From NCBI GenBank assembly GCA_937900675.1, contig CALCEA010000133.1, positions 1 to 14,707 of the forward strand: DNA of 14,707 nucleotides. Reading direction: 5' to 3'. How positions within the stretch are numbered: the stretch's first letter is position 1; every line of letters begins with the position of its first letter. The stretch comes from an uncultured Chitinophagaceae bacterium (lineage in GTDB: Bacteria > Bacteroidota > Bacteroidia > Chitinophagales > Chitinophagaceae). Positions 1 through 6,725 of this stretch are shown here, one piece after another. Made by a program: the position numbers and the translations under genes. The notes beneath the pieces are model-generated. The model was given only the letters and a program-made list of their open reading frames with translations, was not told where the DNA came from and ran no database searches.

Positions 1-64
1 TCAAGAATTCAGTAAGGTATTCTTTGATATTTTTGGGGACATGATGTTTATGATGAACTTCCAT
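1..64 (-). CDS. 5' end of a third MEVHHH-type membrane-anchored protein (partial, copy C)
   Basis: The first 21 codons of a gene that continues past the left edge. Translation of the minus strand gives MEVHHKHHVPKN followed by IKEYLTEFL. This matches the N-termini of the two complete paralogues in this window (MEVHHHSHTPKK...KEYLSEF and MEVHHHSHHPKK...KEYLTEF). The ATG lies 3 nt after the TAA of copy B, so it is probably the fourth gene of the same operon. Only the His-rich, Lys-rich cytoplasmic-side leader is visible; the membrane segment and the following domain are outside the window. Function unknown. The paralogy is read directly from the sequence. That the rest of the protein resembles copies A and B is inference. 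Confidence 0.75.
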   Translation of the reverse strand, partial: MEVHHKHHVPKNIKEYLTEFL

Positions 65-67
65 GAT

Positions 68-841
68 TTAATTTTCTATATTTCTTAATAATTTTAGTAG
101 TTCTTGATTTTTATCATAGATATAGTGAAGTAAAACATTATAAAAATAATATCTACCAGAATATGCATCTAAATCAGATACTAAATAATCGGAAGTTAAT
201 TTTGATTTAGTAGAAGGTAAATTCAAAATATAATTTCTATATTTTATTCTATTTGAAAATTTTTCAGGATAGCCATCTACTAATTCAAGCTTACCCATTC
301 TCATTTCTACACTATTTCGATGTGGTATTTTTTTTTCAAAAAATTCCGTACCACTTTCATCAAAAATCTTATTATTATCCTCTAATTGCTTAAACATAAC
401 TTCATAATAAAAAGAAAGTTTTGATTTAAATTCTCTCTGTACTATATAACTCAACAAACCACTTGATTGCATATTTTTAAAACTAGTATTATTAATAAAC
501 AATGTATTATAAGTGGGCAACTGACCCATTCTATCAAATCTGTTTTTTAAAGTATCCCAAAAAATCTCTTTCTGATGATATTGAAAAAGCATGTATTTGA
601 ATTTTACAATGTTGGGTTCGTACTTTTCAGTTGAGTCAAAAATTGATTGAATTTTAATTGAATCTTGTTTTAAGTCTTCAATTAATGATTGATAATTTTC
701 AGAAATTTTATGTTCTGTAACCTTATGCTCTCTATAGTTCTCAGCAAAAAATCCTAAAGTCACTGCGGCGAATAGCATTATAAATTCACTTAGGTACTCT
801 TTAATTTTTTTTGGTGTGTGTGAATGGTGGTGTACTTCCAT
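68..841 (-). CDS. Membrane-anchored hypothetical protein with His-rich N-terminus (copy B)
   Basis: A 257-residue protein of unknown function. The N-terminus reads MEVHHHSHTPKK, then an amphipathic KEYLSEF stretch, a short hydrophobic segment at about residues 20-36 (IMLFAAVTLGFFAEN), an AEN-YRE motif, and a mostly helical, charged remainder. Lys before the hydrophobic segment suggests the N-terminus is inside and the bulk is periplasmic. Residues about 118-133 hold NTSFKNMQSSGLLSYI, which aligns with copy A (MKSSGSLRYI). From memory this SSG-x-L-x-x-I motif resembles DUF6090-like Bacteroidota proteins, unconfirmed. The start is placed at 841 because all three paralogues begin MEVHH. A start at 862 would add MKKIKNK and overlap the esterase gene. 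The chosen ATG lies 1 nt after the esterase stop, implying coupled translation. There is no catalytic signature. Confidence 0.8.
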   Translation of the reverse strand: MEVHHHSHTPKKIKEYLSEFIMLFAAVTLGFFAENYREHKVTEHKISENYQSLIEDLKQDSIKIQSIFDSTEKYEPNIVKFKYMLFQYHQKEIFWDTLKNRFDRMGQLPTYNTLFINNTSFKNMQSSGLLSYIVQREFKSKLSFYYEVMFKQLEDNNKIFDESGTEFFEKKIPHRNSVEMRMGKLELVDGYPEKFSNRIKYRNYILNLPSTKSKLTSDYLVSDLDAYSGRYYFYNVLLHYIYDKNQELLKLLRNIEN

Positions 842-842
842 C

Positions 843-1955
843 TTATTTTTTATTTTTTTCAATAAACTGTTGAGCTAATACAGGATATAAATCCTTATAT
901 AATTGCAATACCTCTTCTTTTCTCTTTTCATCTTTAAATTCTGCATAATCATTGTAACATCCTTCAAGTATATAAGTAGGTATATCTATTTTATATTTTA
1001 TTTTTTTAGATAGTTTTTCAAAATGTTCCGGAATTCTCTTTCTTGGAATAAAAGATGGACTATGTATTTCATCAAGAGAAAACTTTAGTCCTTTGAAGAA
1101 AAATCTTAATCCATCATACTTTGCAATAGCTGGTACACTTTGATGATCATCTTCAGGATAATATTTCGAACTATAGTTTAAATTATTTTTTATCAGTTTA
1201 ACACGTGCGTTAAATTCGATAATACTTCTTTCATGTTCCGTATTGACTTCTTTTGATTTTTTTACAATTGAAGTGTCTTTTTGACTCGTTGTATTAGCAA
1301 TGGCAATAAATAATGATTTGCCAGAATAATTATTTTTAGATAAACTGTCTAAAACTTGATGTGAAAATTTTCTGTCATCATACCAGGTACTTGGATCTAT
1401 AACAAGATAATCATCAAACATTTCTTTGTGTTTTGCAAGAATATTCAATGCAAAAATTCCACCAAAACTATGCCCTATCAATGCTCTATATGGAGTTACA
1501 CGATACTTAGATTCTATATAAGGAATGATTTCTTCTTTTATACAAGTTGTAAATTGTTCTGCCCCTCCCGTCTCCTTTGCTATTTCTTCTGGAATTATTT
1601 CACTTTTTTTAATTGGATAAGGGGTTAGATCTCTTGTACGTTTAGTATTATTTATACATACAATAATCATTTTAGGCAATGTATTACTACGGGAGGTTTC
1701 TGCTAATTCATTTATTAATCCAGATATAGATAAAAAATGTGAGGCACCATCTAATACATATAAAACAGGATAGTGCGTTGTAGAGTCTTTTTTCTCTACA
1801 TAATCTTTTGGTAAATAAACTAAAATTGGCCTTTGCTCTTTTAAAACATTTGAATAAACACTGTCTTTGACTAAGCTATTAAATTGAGCTATTGATACAT
1901 TAGCTGATAGTATTAATAATGCAAATAAGATTTTCTTTTTCATTTTAGTGTTCAT
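843..1955 (-). CDS. Exported alpha/beta-hydrolase, putative esterase (esterase D / Fes-like family)
   Basis: A 370-residue putative serine esterase of the PF00756 type. Residues 5-24 form a signal peptide (Lys cluster, hydrophobic core, SIA-Q cleavage site), so the enzyme is probably periplasmic or outer-membrane associated. The mature part opens with a strand region (RPILVYLPKDY) and YPVLYVLDG. The nucleophile elbow is GHSFGG (Ser163) and the likely catalytic His is in PEDDHQSVP (His271). The acid is not certain; Asp187 in VIDPS is nearby. About 100 residues follow the His, with no recognised domain. The family acts on ester bonds, including siderophore and acyl esters; the substrate here is unknown. 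The gene sits between two MEVHHH paralogues. The first ATG overlaps the upstream gene by 11 nt. A second ATG (Met5, at 1943) lies 1 nt after that gene's stop, the same spacing as the next junction, and may be the true start. Confidence 0.85.
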   Translation of the reverse strand: MNTKMKKKILFALLILSANVSIAQFNSLVKDSVYSNVLKEQRPILVYLPKDYVEKKDSTTHYPVLYVLDGASHFLSISGLINELAETSRSNTLPKMIIVCINNTKRTRDLTPYPIKKSEIIPEEIAKETGGAEQFTTCIKEEIIPYIESKYRVTPYRALIGHSFGGIFALNILAKHKEMFDDYLVIDPSTWYDDRKFSHQVLDSLSKNNYSGKSLFIAIANTTSQKDTSIVKKSKEVNTEHERSIIEFNARVKLIKNNLNYSSKYYPEDDHQSVPAIAKYDGLRFFFKGLKFSLDEIHSPSFIPRKRIPEHFEKLSKKIKYKIDIPTYILEGCYNDYAEFKDEKRKEEVLQLYKDLYPVLAQQFIEKNKK

Positions 1956-2733
1956 TATGTTCTTTGTAATATTTTAAAAGATCTTTAGCGGAATTTTTTG
2001 TCATGTGCATGAAATTCATAGTTGCAGCAGTCAACGATGACCTTCTGTAAATAACAGGAACCATATCTGCTTTAAAAATTTGTATTTTTTCATTTGATAA
2101 AATGAATCTTTTATTATTCATTAAACTAATTGTTTCATCATAAAATTTTTTATCATTTGAATCTGCAATAAATCTTTCGGGAAAATTAAAAACTGACTTT
2201 CTTTTATTTGCCGCAATTTCAATTGGTATGTACTTATTTAGTGTACTTTGAAATTCGTTTGCTGTATAGTCATACTCTTGTACTACGCTTCTAAATTCTG
2301 TTGCCTTACTTAAATTGCTATACTCAATCATCATACTAAGTAGGGCTGTGTCTTTTATATACCTTAAAGAACCAGAACTTTTCATTTGATCATAAGTATC
2401 ATTATTACTCAAATACCTATAACTAGTAGCTGGGATCTCATACACATAGGCAAGATCAATGTCTTTAGGTTTTTTAATGATGTACAATGCTATCGAATCA
2501 CATTTAAGCATGTTTTTCTTATCCCCTTTGATTAAAGAATCTAATAAATGCACATTCAATTCTACATCTTTGATAAAACTTGATACCAATTCATGAGATC
2601 GTTCTTTCTCAACATACCCCTCCCTCAGGTTCTCGGCCAGAAAGCCAAGGGAGACTGCGGCAAACAACATGAAAAACTCTGTTAAATACTCTTTCCACTT
2701 TTTGGGATGATGAGAATGATGATGTACTTCCAT
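1945..2733 (-). CDS. Membrane-anchored hypothetical protein with His-rich N-terminus (copy A)
   Basis: A 262-residue paralogue of copy B and the first gene of the operon. It starts MEVHHHSHHPKKWKEYL and has one short hydrophobic segment at about residues 20-36 (FMLFAAVSLGFLAEN), then NLRE. A largely helical region follows, containing YDQMKSSGSLRYI at about residues 114-126, the best conserved stretch with copy B outside the N-terminus. A single-pass anchor with the main domain in the periplasm is inferred from the Lys-rich leader. Outside the N-terminus and the SSG motif, similarity to copy B is low by eye. Base composition is uneven: 2611-2670, coding the conserved membrane segment and following motif, is about 55% GC, whereas 2101-2160 is about 15% by hand count. 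No enzyme motif is present and the function is unknown. The His cluster could bind metal, but nothing shows that it does. Confidence 0.8.
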   Translation of the reverse strand: MEVHHHSHHPKKWKEYLTEFFMLFAAVSLGFLAENLREGYVEKERSHELVSSFIKDVELNVHLLDSLIKGDKKNMLKCDSIALYIIKKPKDIDLAYVYEIPATSYRYLSNNDTYDQMKSSGSLRYIKDTALLSMMIEYSNLSKATEFRSVVQEYDYTANEFQSTLNKYIPIEIAANKRKSVFNFPERFIADSNDKKFYDETISLMNNKRFILSNEKIQIFKADMVPVIYRRSSLTAATMNFMHMTKNSAKDLLKYYKEHNEH

Positions 2734-2859
2734 GTTATCTTAGTAAAATATTTAATGTAATTTGGCCCTATCTTGATGATAATCAGAGGGTTTTAAAGAA
2801 TTATAGACCTGTAAATGGCCTATCCCAAATCTCTTAAAATATAGACGATAGAAGATGTT

Positions 2860-2880
2860 TGAACTATAAAACCTAGTTCA
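2860..2880. repeat. Inverted repeat TGAACTA-7 nt-TAGTTCA
   Basis: Perfect 7-bp arms with a 7-nt spacer, in the 185-nt gap between the AraC-type regulator and the MEVHHH operon. There is no T tract on either side in the direction of transcription, so it does not look like an intrinsic terminator. It could be a protein binding site about 130-150 nt upstream of the copy A start. No good TAnnTTTG promoter box was found in this gap. Confidence 0.35.
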
Positions 2881-2890
2881 GTTTTACCGT

Positions 2891-2929
2891 TATTTAGTAC
2901 AATTTTATAGGAGATTTCCTATTTAGTAC
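2891..2929. repeat. 10-bp direct repeat TATTTAGTAC, two copies 29 bp apart
   Basis: Identical copies lie at 2891-2900 and 2920-2929. The right copy covers the last codons and stop of the AraC-type gene; the left lies just beyond it. A 6-bp dyad (ATAGGA-GATT-TCCTAT, 2907-2922) sits between and partly inside the right copy. Tandem half-sites at regular helical spacing are typical of AraC-family operators, so this is a candidate site for the adjacent regulator. The position, about 160-200 nt upstream of the copy A start, is compatible with activation. Binding is inference only. Confidence 0.35.
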
Positions 2930-4082
2930 CCTGTTTGATGAAAGCTGATGGGTTGGTTTGAAGTACCTTTTTGAATGCAGAGTAAAAAGTGGTTTTGTTG
3001 CGGTAACCACACTGTAAAATCAATGTTTCAACCTTCATTAATTTAAGTTCGTCCTGTTTGTACAATTGCATAAAATGATTAATCCTGTATCGATTGATGA
3101 TTTCCGGGAAACTCATCTTAAAGCACTCTTGTAAATAGCCAGAAAGTTTTGCTTTTGACATAGATAAATGTTCGGCCATGCTTTCTAAACTTAGATTGGG
3201 GTCCTTAAATCCTTCCTGTTCTTTTAAAAACTGCTGCAAAATTGAACAGGCAGCATTATTAGAATCAGGATTGGCTTTTGGCAAAATATCATCAAAATTC
3301 ACATTAGACTCCGCCATATCATCTACCACATCTAAACAACCCTGCATGTTTTCAATTGCATTAGGATTAACCAATAAATAAACTTTCATCGAAATCAATG
3401 AAAGACTTTGACCAATTTGAGCAAAAAAACTAAAATCTCCTTTAAACAATAAGCTCAAATATTGTACCGACTGTAATAAAACAAATACAGCAATAACAAC
3501 AGATACGAGCATTATCCAATTAAGCAATGTTTTGTTTGCTTCAACATATTTTTCACCTTTTGCTTTTTTGATTCTAATAATATAAATAATGGAGGCAAAA
3601 ATATATACTAGTCCATATACTAATAAAAAGGGTTGTATAAATCCTGCCGGAAAAATTCCGGTATTTTTTGACATCAAATAATTATTATGCTCATAAAAAG
3701 TAGTAAGCATTTCTAATTTATAGGAAACAGGTTTTAAAAAATCTGGCATTAATCCAAATATGATAATTGCAGGAATAACTAAATGCAATAATTGAATACT
3801 CTTAAATGGTTTATTTGGATTCAATGTTTTCCAAACATACAACCAAAGTAGCATTGGAGATAAAGTTCTGAAAGGGAAAGCAGATCTAAATAAAAATGTC
3901 ATGCTTAATATATTTCTAGAACTTAAAGCAAACATGTAAAACTCTATCCAACATAAACTAAATATCAATGCTAATAAAATATAAGTGGATCTGTATTCTC
4001 TAAATCTTAACAACAAATAAATTGAAAAAATAACACCTAAAGCACAGGTCAAAAAACATATATAAGAAGCTAATGTGAGCAT
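2919..4082 (-). CDS. Seven-membrane-segment AraC-family transcriptional regulator
   Basis: A 387-residue protein joining a membrane sensor to a DNA-binding domain. Seven hydrophobic segments are visible at roughly residues 4-25, 33-53, 62-84, 95-114, 145-169, 186-212 and 218-238. A linker of about 50 residues follows, then an AraC-type double helix-turn-helix at about 290-385. Its first helix-turn-helix is in LSLESMAEHLSMSKAKLSGYL. The second repeat carries the usual C-terminal signature, with GYRNKTTFYSAFKKV followed by NPSAF. The sensor would perceive a signal at or in the membrane and act on DNA near the membrane; the ligand is unknown. It stands alone between recO and the MEVHHH/esterase operon, all in one direction, and has its own good promoter match upstream (4137-4167). 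Regulation of the downstream operon is inferred from position only. Confidence 0.85.
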   Translation of the reverse strand: MLTLASYICFLTCALGVIFSIYLLLRFREYRSTYILLALIFSLCWIEFYMFALSSRNILSMTFLFRSAFPFRTLSPMLLWLYVWKTLNPNKPFKSIQLLHLVIPAIIIFGLMPDFLKPVSYKLEMLTTFYEHNNYLMSKNTGIFPAGFIQPFLLVYGLVYIFASIIYIIRIKKAKGEKYVEANKTLLNWIMLVSVVIAVFVLLQSVQYLSLLFKGDFSFFAQIGQSLSLISMKVYLLVNPNAIENMQGCLDVVDDMAESNVNFDDILPKANPDSNNAACSILQQFLKEQEGFKDPNLSLESMAEHLSMSKAKLSGYLQECFKMSFPEIINRYRINHFMQLYKQDELKLMKVETLILQCGYRNKTTFYSAFKKVLQTNPSAFIKQGTK

Positions 4083-4136
4083 TTAAAAATTTATTCCATT
4101 TTATTTACTCAATATAATAAAAAAACAATTACGCTT

Positions 4137-4167
4137 CAAAAGTAAATCACCAAGTTTATGTTATCAA
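4137..4167 (-). promoter_or_regulatory. Bacteroidota-type promoter for the AraC-family regulator
   Basis: On the minus strand TTG (4165-4167) is followed after exactly 20 nt by TACTTTTG (4137-4144). The latter is a perfect match to the TAnnTTTG -7 consensus, and 19-21 nt is the usual spacing to the -33 TTG element. The -33 element overlaps the recO stop codon. The predicted transcript would have a leader of about 50 nt before the ATG at 4082. Confidence 0.55.
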
Positions 4168-4898
4168 TGCAACACTGCCTGTAATATTGACAGGGACTTG
4201 ATTTCCTTAAACCCTTTGTAGTGCCAGCTTAACGAAAGTTGGAATAGTTCTAAAATTTTCTTTCTTTGTTGTCCATTCAAATGGATGTTCTCTAAATCAT
4301 TATAGAATTGCAATGACATAAACTGTGATGCAGTTTGCGCTTCAACACCTTCTAAGAAGTATGGATGAATGGGTTTGTCTTTTACAAACTGTCCCTCCTT
4401 CACATCTAACAAAGGGGTTGCTTCACTGTATTGTCCTTGCAATCCAAAACCCAATGTTTCCGTTAAATGAATTAAGAAATAGATGGACAAATTACTTGCT
4501 AATACTGAACCGCCTCTATCCAATTGTTTGAAAGTATCTTCAATTAAATAAAATAATTCTGGATGAGGTTCTGGTTGTAAGGTTTGTTGTAATACTTCTA
4601 CAATATAAGTGGCTACTGCGTTTCGGATTACATCAGAATATACATTTTGATAAATATAATCCCAGTTAACTTCTTTCAACATTTGCAATTGCTTCATGGG
4701 TGTATGATACACTTCCATTTGTAAGATTGCTGCTGGTTGATAATACACTGCTTTATTAGCACCCTTCTTGCTAGTAGTTCTAACTCCTTTTACAATGTAT
4801 TGTTGTAATCCAAAAAGCTCGGTGTATGCAGTCATTATTAAACTAGTATCTCCATACTTTGTGACGCGCAATACAATGCCCTTGGTATTGTGTAACAT
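4164..4898 (-). CDS. recO: DNA repair protein RecO
   Basis: A 244-residue protein of the RecO family, which acts with RecF and RecR to load RecA onto SSB-coated single-stranded DNA and to anneal strands during gap repair. The N-terminal OB-fold is recognisable from the start (HNTKGIVLRVTKYGDTSLIMTAY, then GLQQYIVKGVR and PAAILQMEVYH). The rest is the helical C-terminal domain. The protein contains no cysteine, so it lacks the four-Cys zinc site present in some RecO proteins. The ATG lies 9 nt after the pheS stop, so the two genes are probably cotranscribed. RecO is assigned by sequence style rather than by a catalytic motif, but the N-terminal pattern and length fit well. Confidence 0.9.
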   Translation of the reverse strand: MLHNTKGIVLRVTKYGDTSLIMTAYTELFGLQQYIVKGVRTTSKKGANKAVYYQPAAILQMEVYHTPMKQLQMLKEVNWDYIYQNVYSDVIRNAVATYIVEVLQQTLQPEPHPELFYLIEDTFKQLDRGGSVLASNLSIYFLIHLTETLGFGLQGQYSEATPLLDVKEGQFVKDKPIHPYFLEGVEAQTASQFMSLQFYNDLENIHLNGQQRKKILELFQLSLSWHYKGFKEIKSLSILQAVLH

Positions 4899-4907
4899 AA
4901 AAAATTA

Positions 4908-5945
4908 TCAAACGCTCTTAAACTGTTGTAAAAAACGCAGATCGTTTTGAGAGTATAAACGCAAATCGTTTACTTGATATTTTAATTGTGCAATTCTTTC
5001 TACACCCATTCCAAACGCAAAGCCAGTATACTTTTCAGGGTCTATGCCAAAATTCTCTAACACTTTTGGATGCACCATTCCCGATCCTAAAATTTCTACC
5101 CAACCTGTGTGTTTACAAATATTACATCCCTTGCCTGAACAAATCTGACAACTGATATCCATCTCTGCACTAGGTTCTGTAAATGGAAAATAACTTGGTC
5201 TGAATCTAACTTTCACTTCTTTACCAAACATTTCTTGAACGAAGAAATACAAGGTTTGTTTTAAATCTGCAAAGCTTACATTTTCGTCTATATATAATCC
5301 TTCTACTTGATGAAAGAAACAATGTGCTCTTGCAGAAATGGTTTCGTTTCTATACACTCTACCTGGACAAATTACTCTGATAGGAGGTTTCTGTGTTTCC
5401 ATCACTCTTGCTTGCACACTTGAAGTATGTGTTCTTAATAACCAAGCAGACTGATTTTCGCTTCCTTCTTTTACATAAAATGTATCCTGCATATCTCTAG
5501 CTGGATGATCTTCTGGTAAGTTCATCGCGCCAAAATTGTGCCAATCGTCTTCTATTTCTGGACCCTCTGCCACCGCAAATCCTAATCTTTTAAAAATGGA
5601 CACCATTTGATTGCGAACCAAGTTCAATGGATGTCTTGTTCCAACAGTGGTTGGATCTCCTGGCATAGAAAAATCTATGGAATGGTCTGTAGTATCTGTA
5701 TCTCCAAGAGCTGCTTGAAAACCCTCAAAAGCTGTTTCAGCATGTATCTTAAAAGCATTTAATATTTGGCCAAATTCCTTCTTTTGCTCATTAGGCACAT
5801 TCTTCATTTCACCCATGATTTGCTTTACCAAACCCTTGGTGCCCAAATATTTGATTCTAAACTGCTCTAACTCGTCCTGAGAGGTAATAACAGCGGCAGT
5901 AATCTCTGCCTTAATGCTTTCTATTTGCTGTAACAATTGCTCCAT
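4908..5945 (-). CDS. pheS: Phenylalanine--tRNA ligase alpha subunit
   Basis: A 345-residue catalytic alpha subunit of the (alpha-beta)2 phenylalanyl-tRNA synthetase, which charges tRNA-Phe in the cytoplasm. In order: an N-terminal tRNA-binding coiled coil (about 1-85), then the class II core with EGPEIEDDWHNF (127-138), motif 2 region GRVYRNETISARAH (195-208), and FHQVEGLYID. A four-Cys patch follows at C266, C269, C274 and C277, then motif 3 GFAFGMGVERIAQL (308-321). The residue equivalent to the specificity Ala of E. coli PheS is Ala310. The start is set at MEQLLQQ. The frame is open upstream to 6062, but those 39 residues do not look like PheS and would overlap the divergent gene. pheT is not in the window, so the two subunits are not adjacent on this side. 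recO follows closely downstream. Confidence 0.95.
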   Translation of the reverse strand: MEQLLQQIESIKAEITAAVITSQDELEQFRIKYLGTKGLVKQIMGEMKNVPNEQKKEFGQILNAFKIHAETAFEGFQAALGDTDTTDHSIDFSMPGDPTTVGTRHPLNLVRNQMVSIFKRLGFAVAEGPEIEDDWHNFGAMNLPEDHPARDMQDTFYVKEGSENQSAWLLRTHTSSVQARVMETQKPPIRVICPGRVYRNETISARAHCFFHQVEGLYIDENVSFADLKQTLYFFVQEMFGKEVKVRFRPSYFPFTEPSAEMDISCQICSGKGCNICKHTGWVEILGSGMVHPKVLENFGIDPEKYTGFAFGMGVERIAQLKYQVNDLRLYSQNDLRFLQQFKSV

Positions 5946-5949
5946 AGTG

Positions 5950-5957
5950 CGAAGATA
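5950..5957 (-). promoter_or_regulatory. -7-like box TATCTTCG immediately before pheS
   Basis: One mismatch to TAnnTTTG. Only 4 nt separate it from the pheS ATG, so transcription from it would start at or inside the start codon. No clear -33 TTG is found about 20 nt further upstream; that stretch is occupied by the palindrome at 5959-5981. Confidence 0.35.
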
Positions 5958-5958
5958 A

Positions 5959-5981
5959 GCAAAACCGCAGTGCGGTTTTGC
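5959..5981. repeat. Perfect palindrome GCAAAACCGC-AGT-GCGGTTTTGC between pheS and the DUF4290 gene
   Basis: Ten perfectly complementary bases on each side of AGT (11 if the A-T pair around the central G is counted). It lies one base upstream of the pheS -7-like box and about 31 bp upstream of the -7 box of the divergent DUF4290-murA operon. No T tract follows it in either direction, so a terminator is unlikely. A dimeric repressor site, or a hairpin in a longer pheS leader, are both possible. Confidence 0.5.
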
Positions 5982-6012
5982 GATGTGCAGGGAATTTATG
6001 TGATAAAAATCG

Positions 6013-6020
6013 TACTTTCG
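6013..6020 (+). promoter_or_regulatory. -7 box TACTTTCG for the DUF4290-murA operon
   Basis: One mismatch to TAnnTTTG, 16 nt before the ATG at 6037. This would give a leader of roughly ten bases. AGGAG (6022-6026) lies about 10 nt upstream of the start codon and could help ribosome binding, although it may be too close to the transcription start to be in the mRNA. No convincing TTG element was seen about 20 nt upstream. Confidence 0.4.
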
Positions 6021-6036
6021 TAGGAGTAATATACAC

Positions 6037-6717
6037 ATGGAGTACAATACATCAAGAAGCATTATGGGGATGAGAGAATACGGACGCCACGTTCAAAGAA
6101 TGGTGGACCATCTTATGACCATAGAAGACAAAGCAAAAAGACAAGAGCAGGCTCAGGTAGTGATTGAGCTAATGGGATTTTTGAATCCTAGCCTTAAGAA
6201 TATTGAAGATTACAAGCATAAATTATGGGATCACCTGTTTTTTATGAGCAATTTTAAATTGGATGTAGATAGTCCTTATCCAATTCCTACCAAAGAGACT
6301 TATAAGCAAAAGCCAGATCCTTTACCTTATCCTCAACGCAAAATCAAATATGCTCACTTAGGTAAGAACCTAGAGTTGGTAATTGATAAAGCGATGGCGG
6401 AAGAAGATCAAGAAAAGAAAAAAGGATTTGCGCATGCCATTGCACATTACATGAAGTTGGCCTACAGCAACTGGCATAAAGAATTAGTACAAGACGATGC
6501 TATTAGAGCTGAATTAAATTCTATCACAGGTGGTGAACTAGAATTTAGCAACACTCCTTATATCAAACACCGTAACCAGAATTTTGAAAGAGACGAATAT
6601 CGTCCTGCTGGTGGAAGATGGCAAAACAACCGCAACAGAGGCGGAGGTGGAAGAGGACCAGGTGGCGGCGGTGGTGGTCGCAACAACAATAACAGAAATT
6701 TTAAGAAACGTTATTAA
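6037..6717 (+). CDS. DUF4290 family protein with Gly/Arg/Asn-rich C-terminal tail
   Basis: A 226-residue protein that I recognise as the Bacteroidota family DUF4290. It begins MEYNTSRS with EYGRHVQRMVDH and contains the characteristic LNPSLKNIEDYKHKLWDHL (about 49-67) and FKLDVDSPYPIP (73-84). After about residue 190 it becomes low complexity: RWQNNRNRGGGG, then RGP, six glycines and an Asn/Arg stretch ending NFKKRY. RGG-like tails often contact RNA, so nucleic acid binding is possible, but no function is established. There is no signal peptide or membrane segment, so it should be cytoplasmic. murA follows after 8 nt in the same direction and they are probably cotranscribed; from memory this pairing recurs in Bacteroidota. 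The start matches the family's usual MEYNT opening. Confidence 0.88.
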   Translation: MEYNTSRSIMGMREYGRHVQRMVDHLMTIEDKAKRQEQAQVVIELMGFLNPSLKNIEDYKHKLWDHLFFMSNFKLDVDSPYPIPTKETYKQKPDPLPYPQRKIKYAHLGKNLELVIDKAMAEEDQEKKKGFAHAIAHYMKLAYSNWHKELVQDDAIRAELNSITGGELEFSNTPYIKHRNQNFERDEYRPAGGRWQNNRNRGGGGRGPGGGGGGRNNNNRNFKKRY

Positions 6718-6725
6718 TTTAAATA

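Noticed and set aside
1428..1628. Small plus-strand open frame of 66 codons inside the esterase gene
   Set aside because: It lies antisense within a well-supported coding region, with no family resemblance. The same applies to short frames at 3178-3381, 4325-4531, 6538-6735, 9363-9584, 11226-11435, 11939-12199 and 12085-12273.
1945..2733. His-tag or vector contamination suggested by the MEVHHHSHH start
   Set aside because: Three diverged natural copies carry variants of it (HHHSHH, HHHSHT, HHKHH) in ordinary AT-rich chromosomal sequence, so it is a native motif.
2860..2880. Intrinsic terminator for the AraC-type regulator gene
   Set aside because: The 7-bp stem is AT-rich and no T run follows it on the minus strand. 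The dyad at 2907-2922 has the same problem.
5946..6036. T-box or attenuator with leader peptide controlling pheS
   Set aside because: The gap is only 91 nt, with no T-box sequence, no Phe-rich short frame and no terminator-type T tract after the palindrome.
5946..6062. N-terminal extension of pheS by 39 residues (start at 6062)
   Set aside because: The added residues do not resemble PheS, they overlap the divergent DUF4290 gene and its promoter, and the family start fits MEQLLQQ at 5945.
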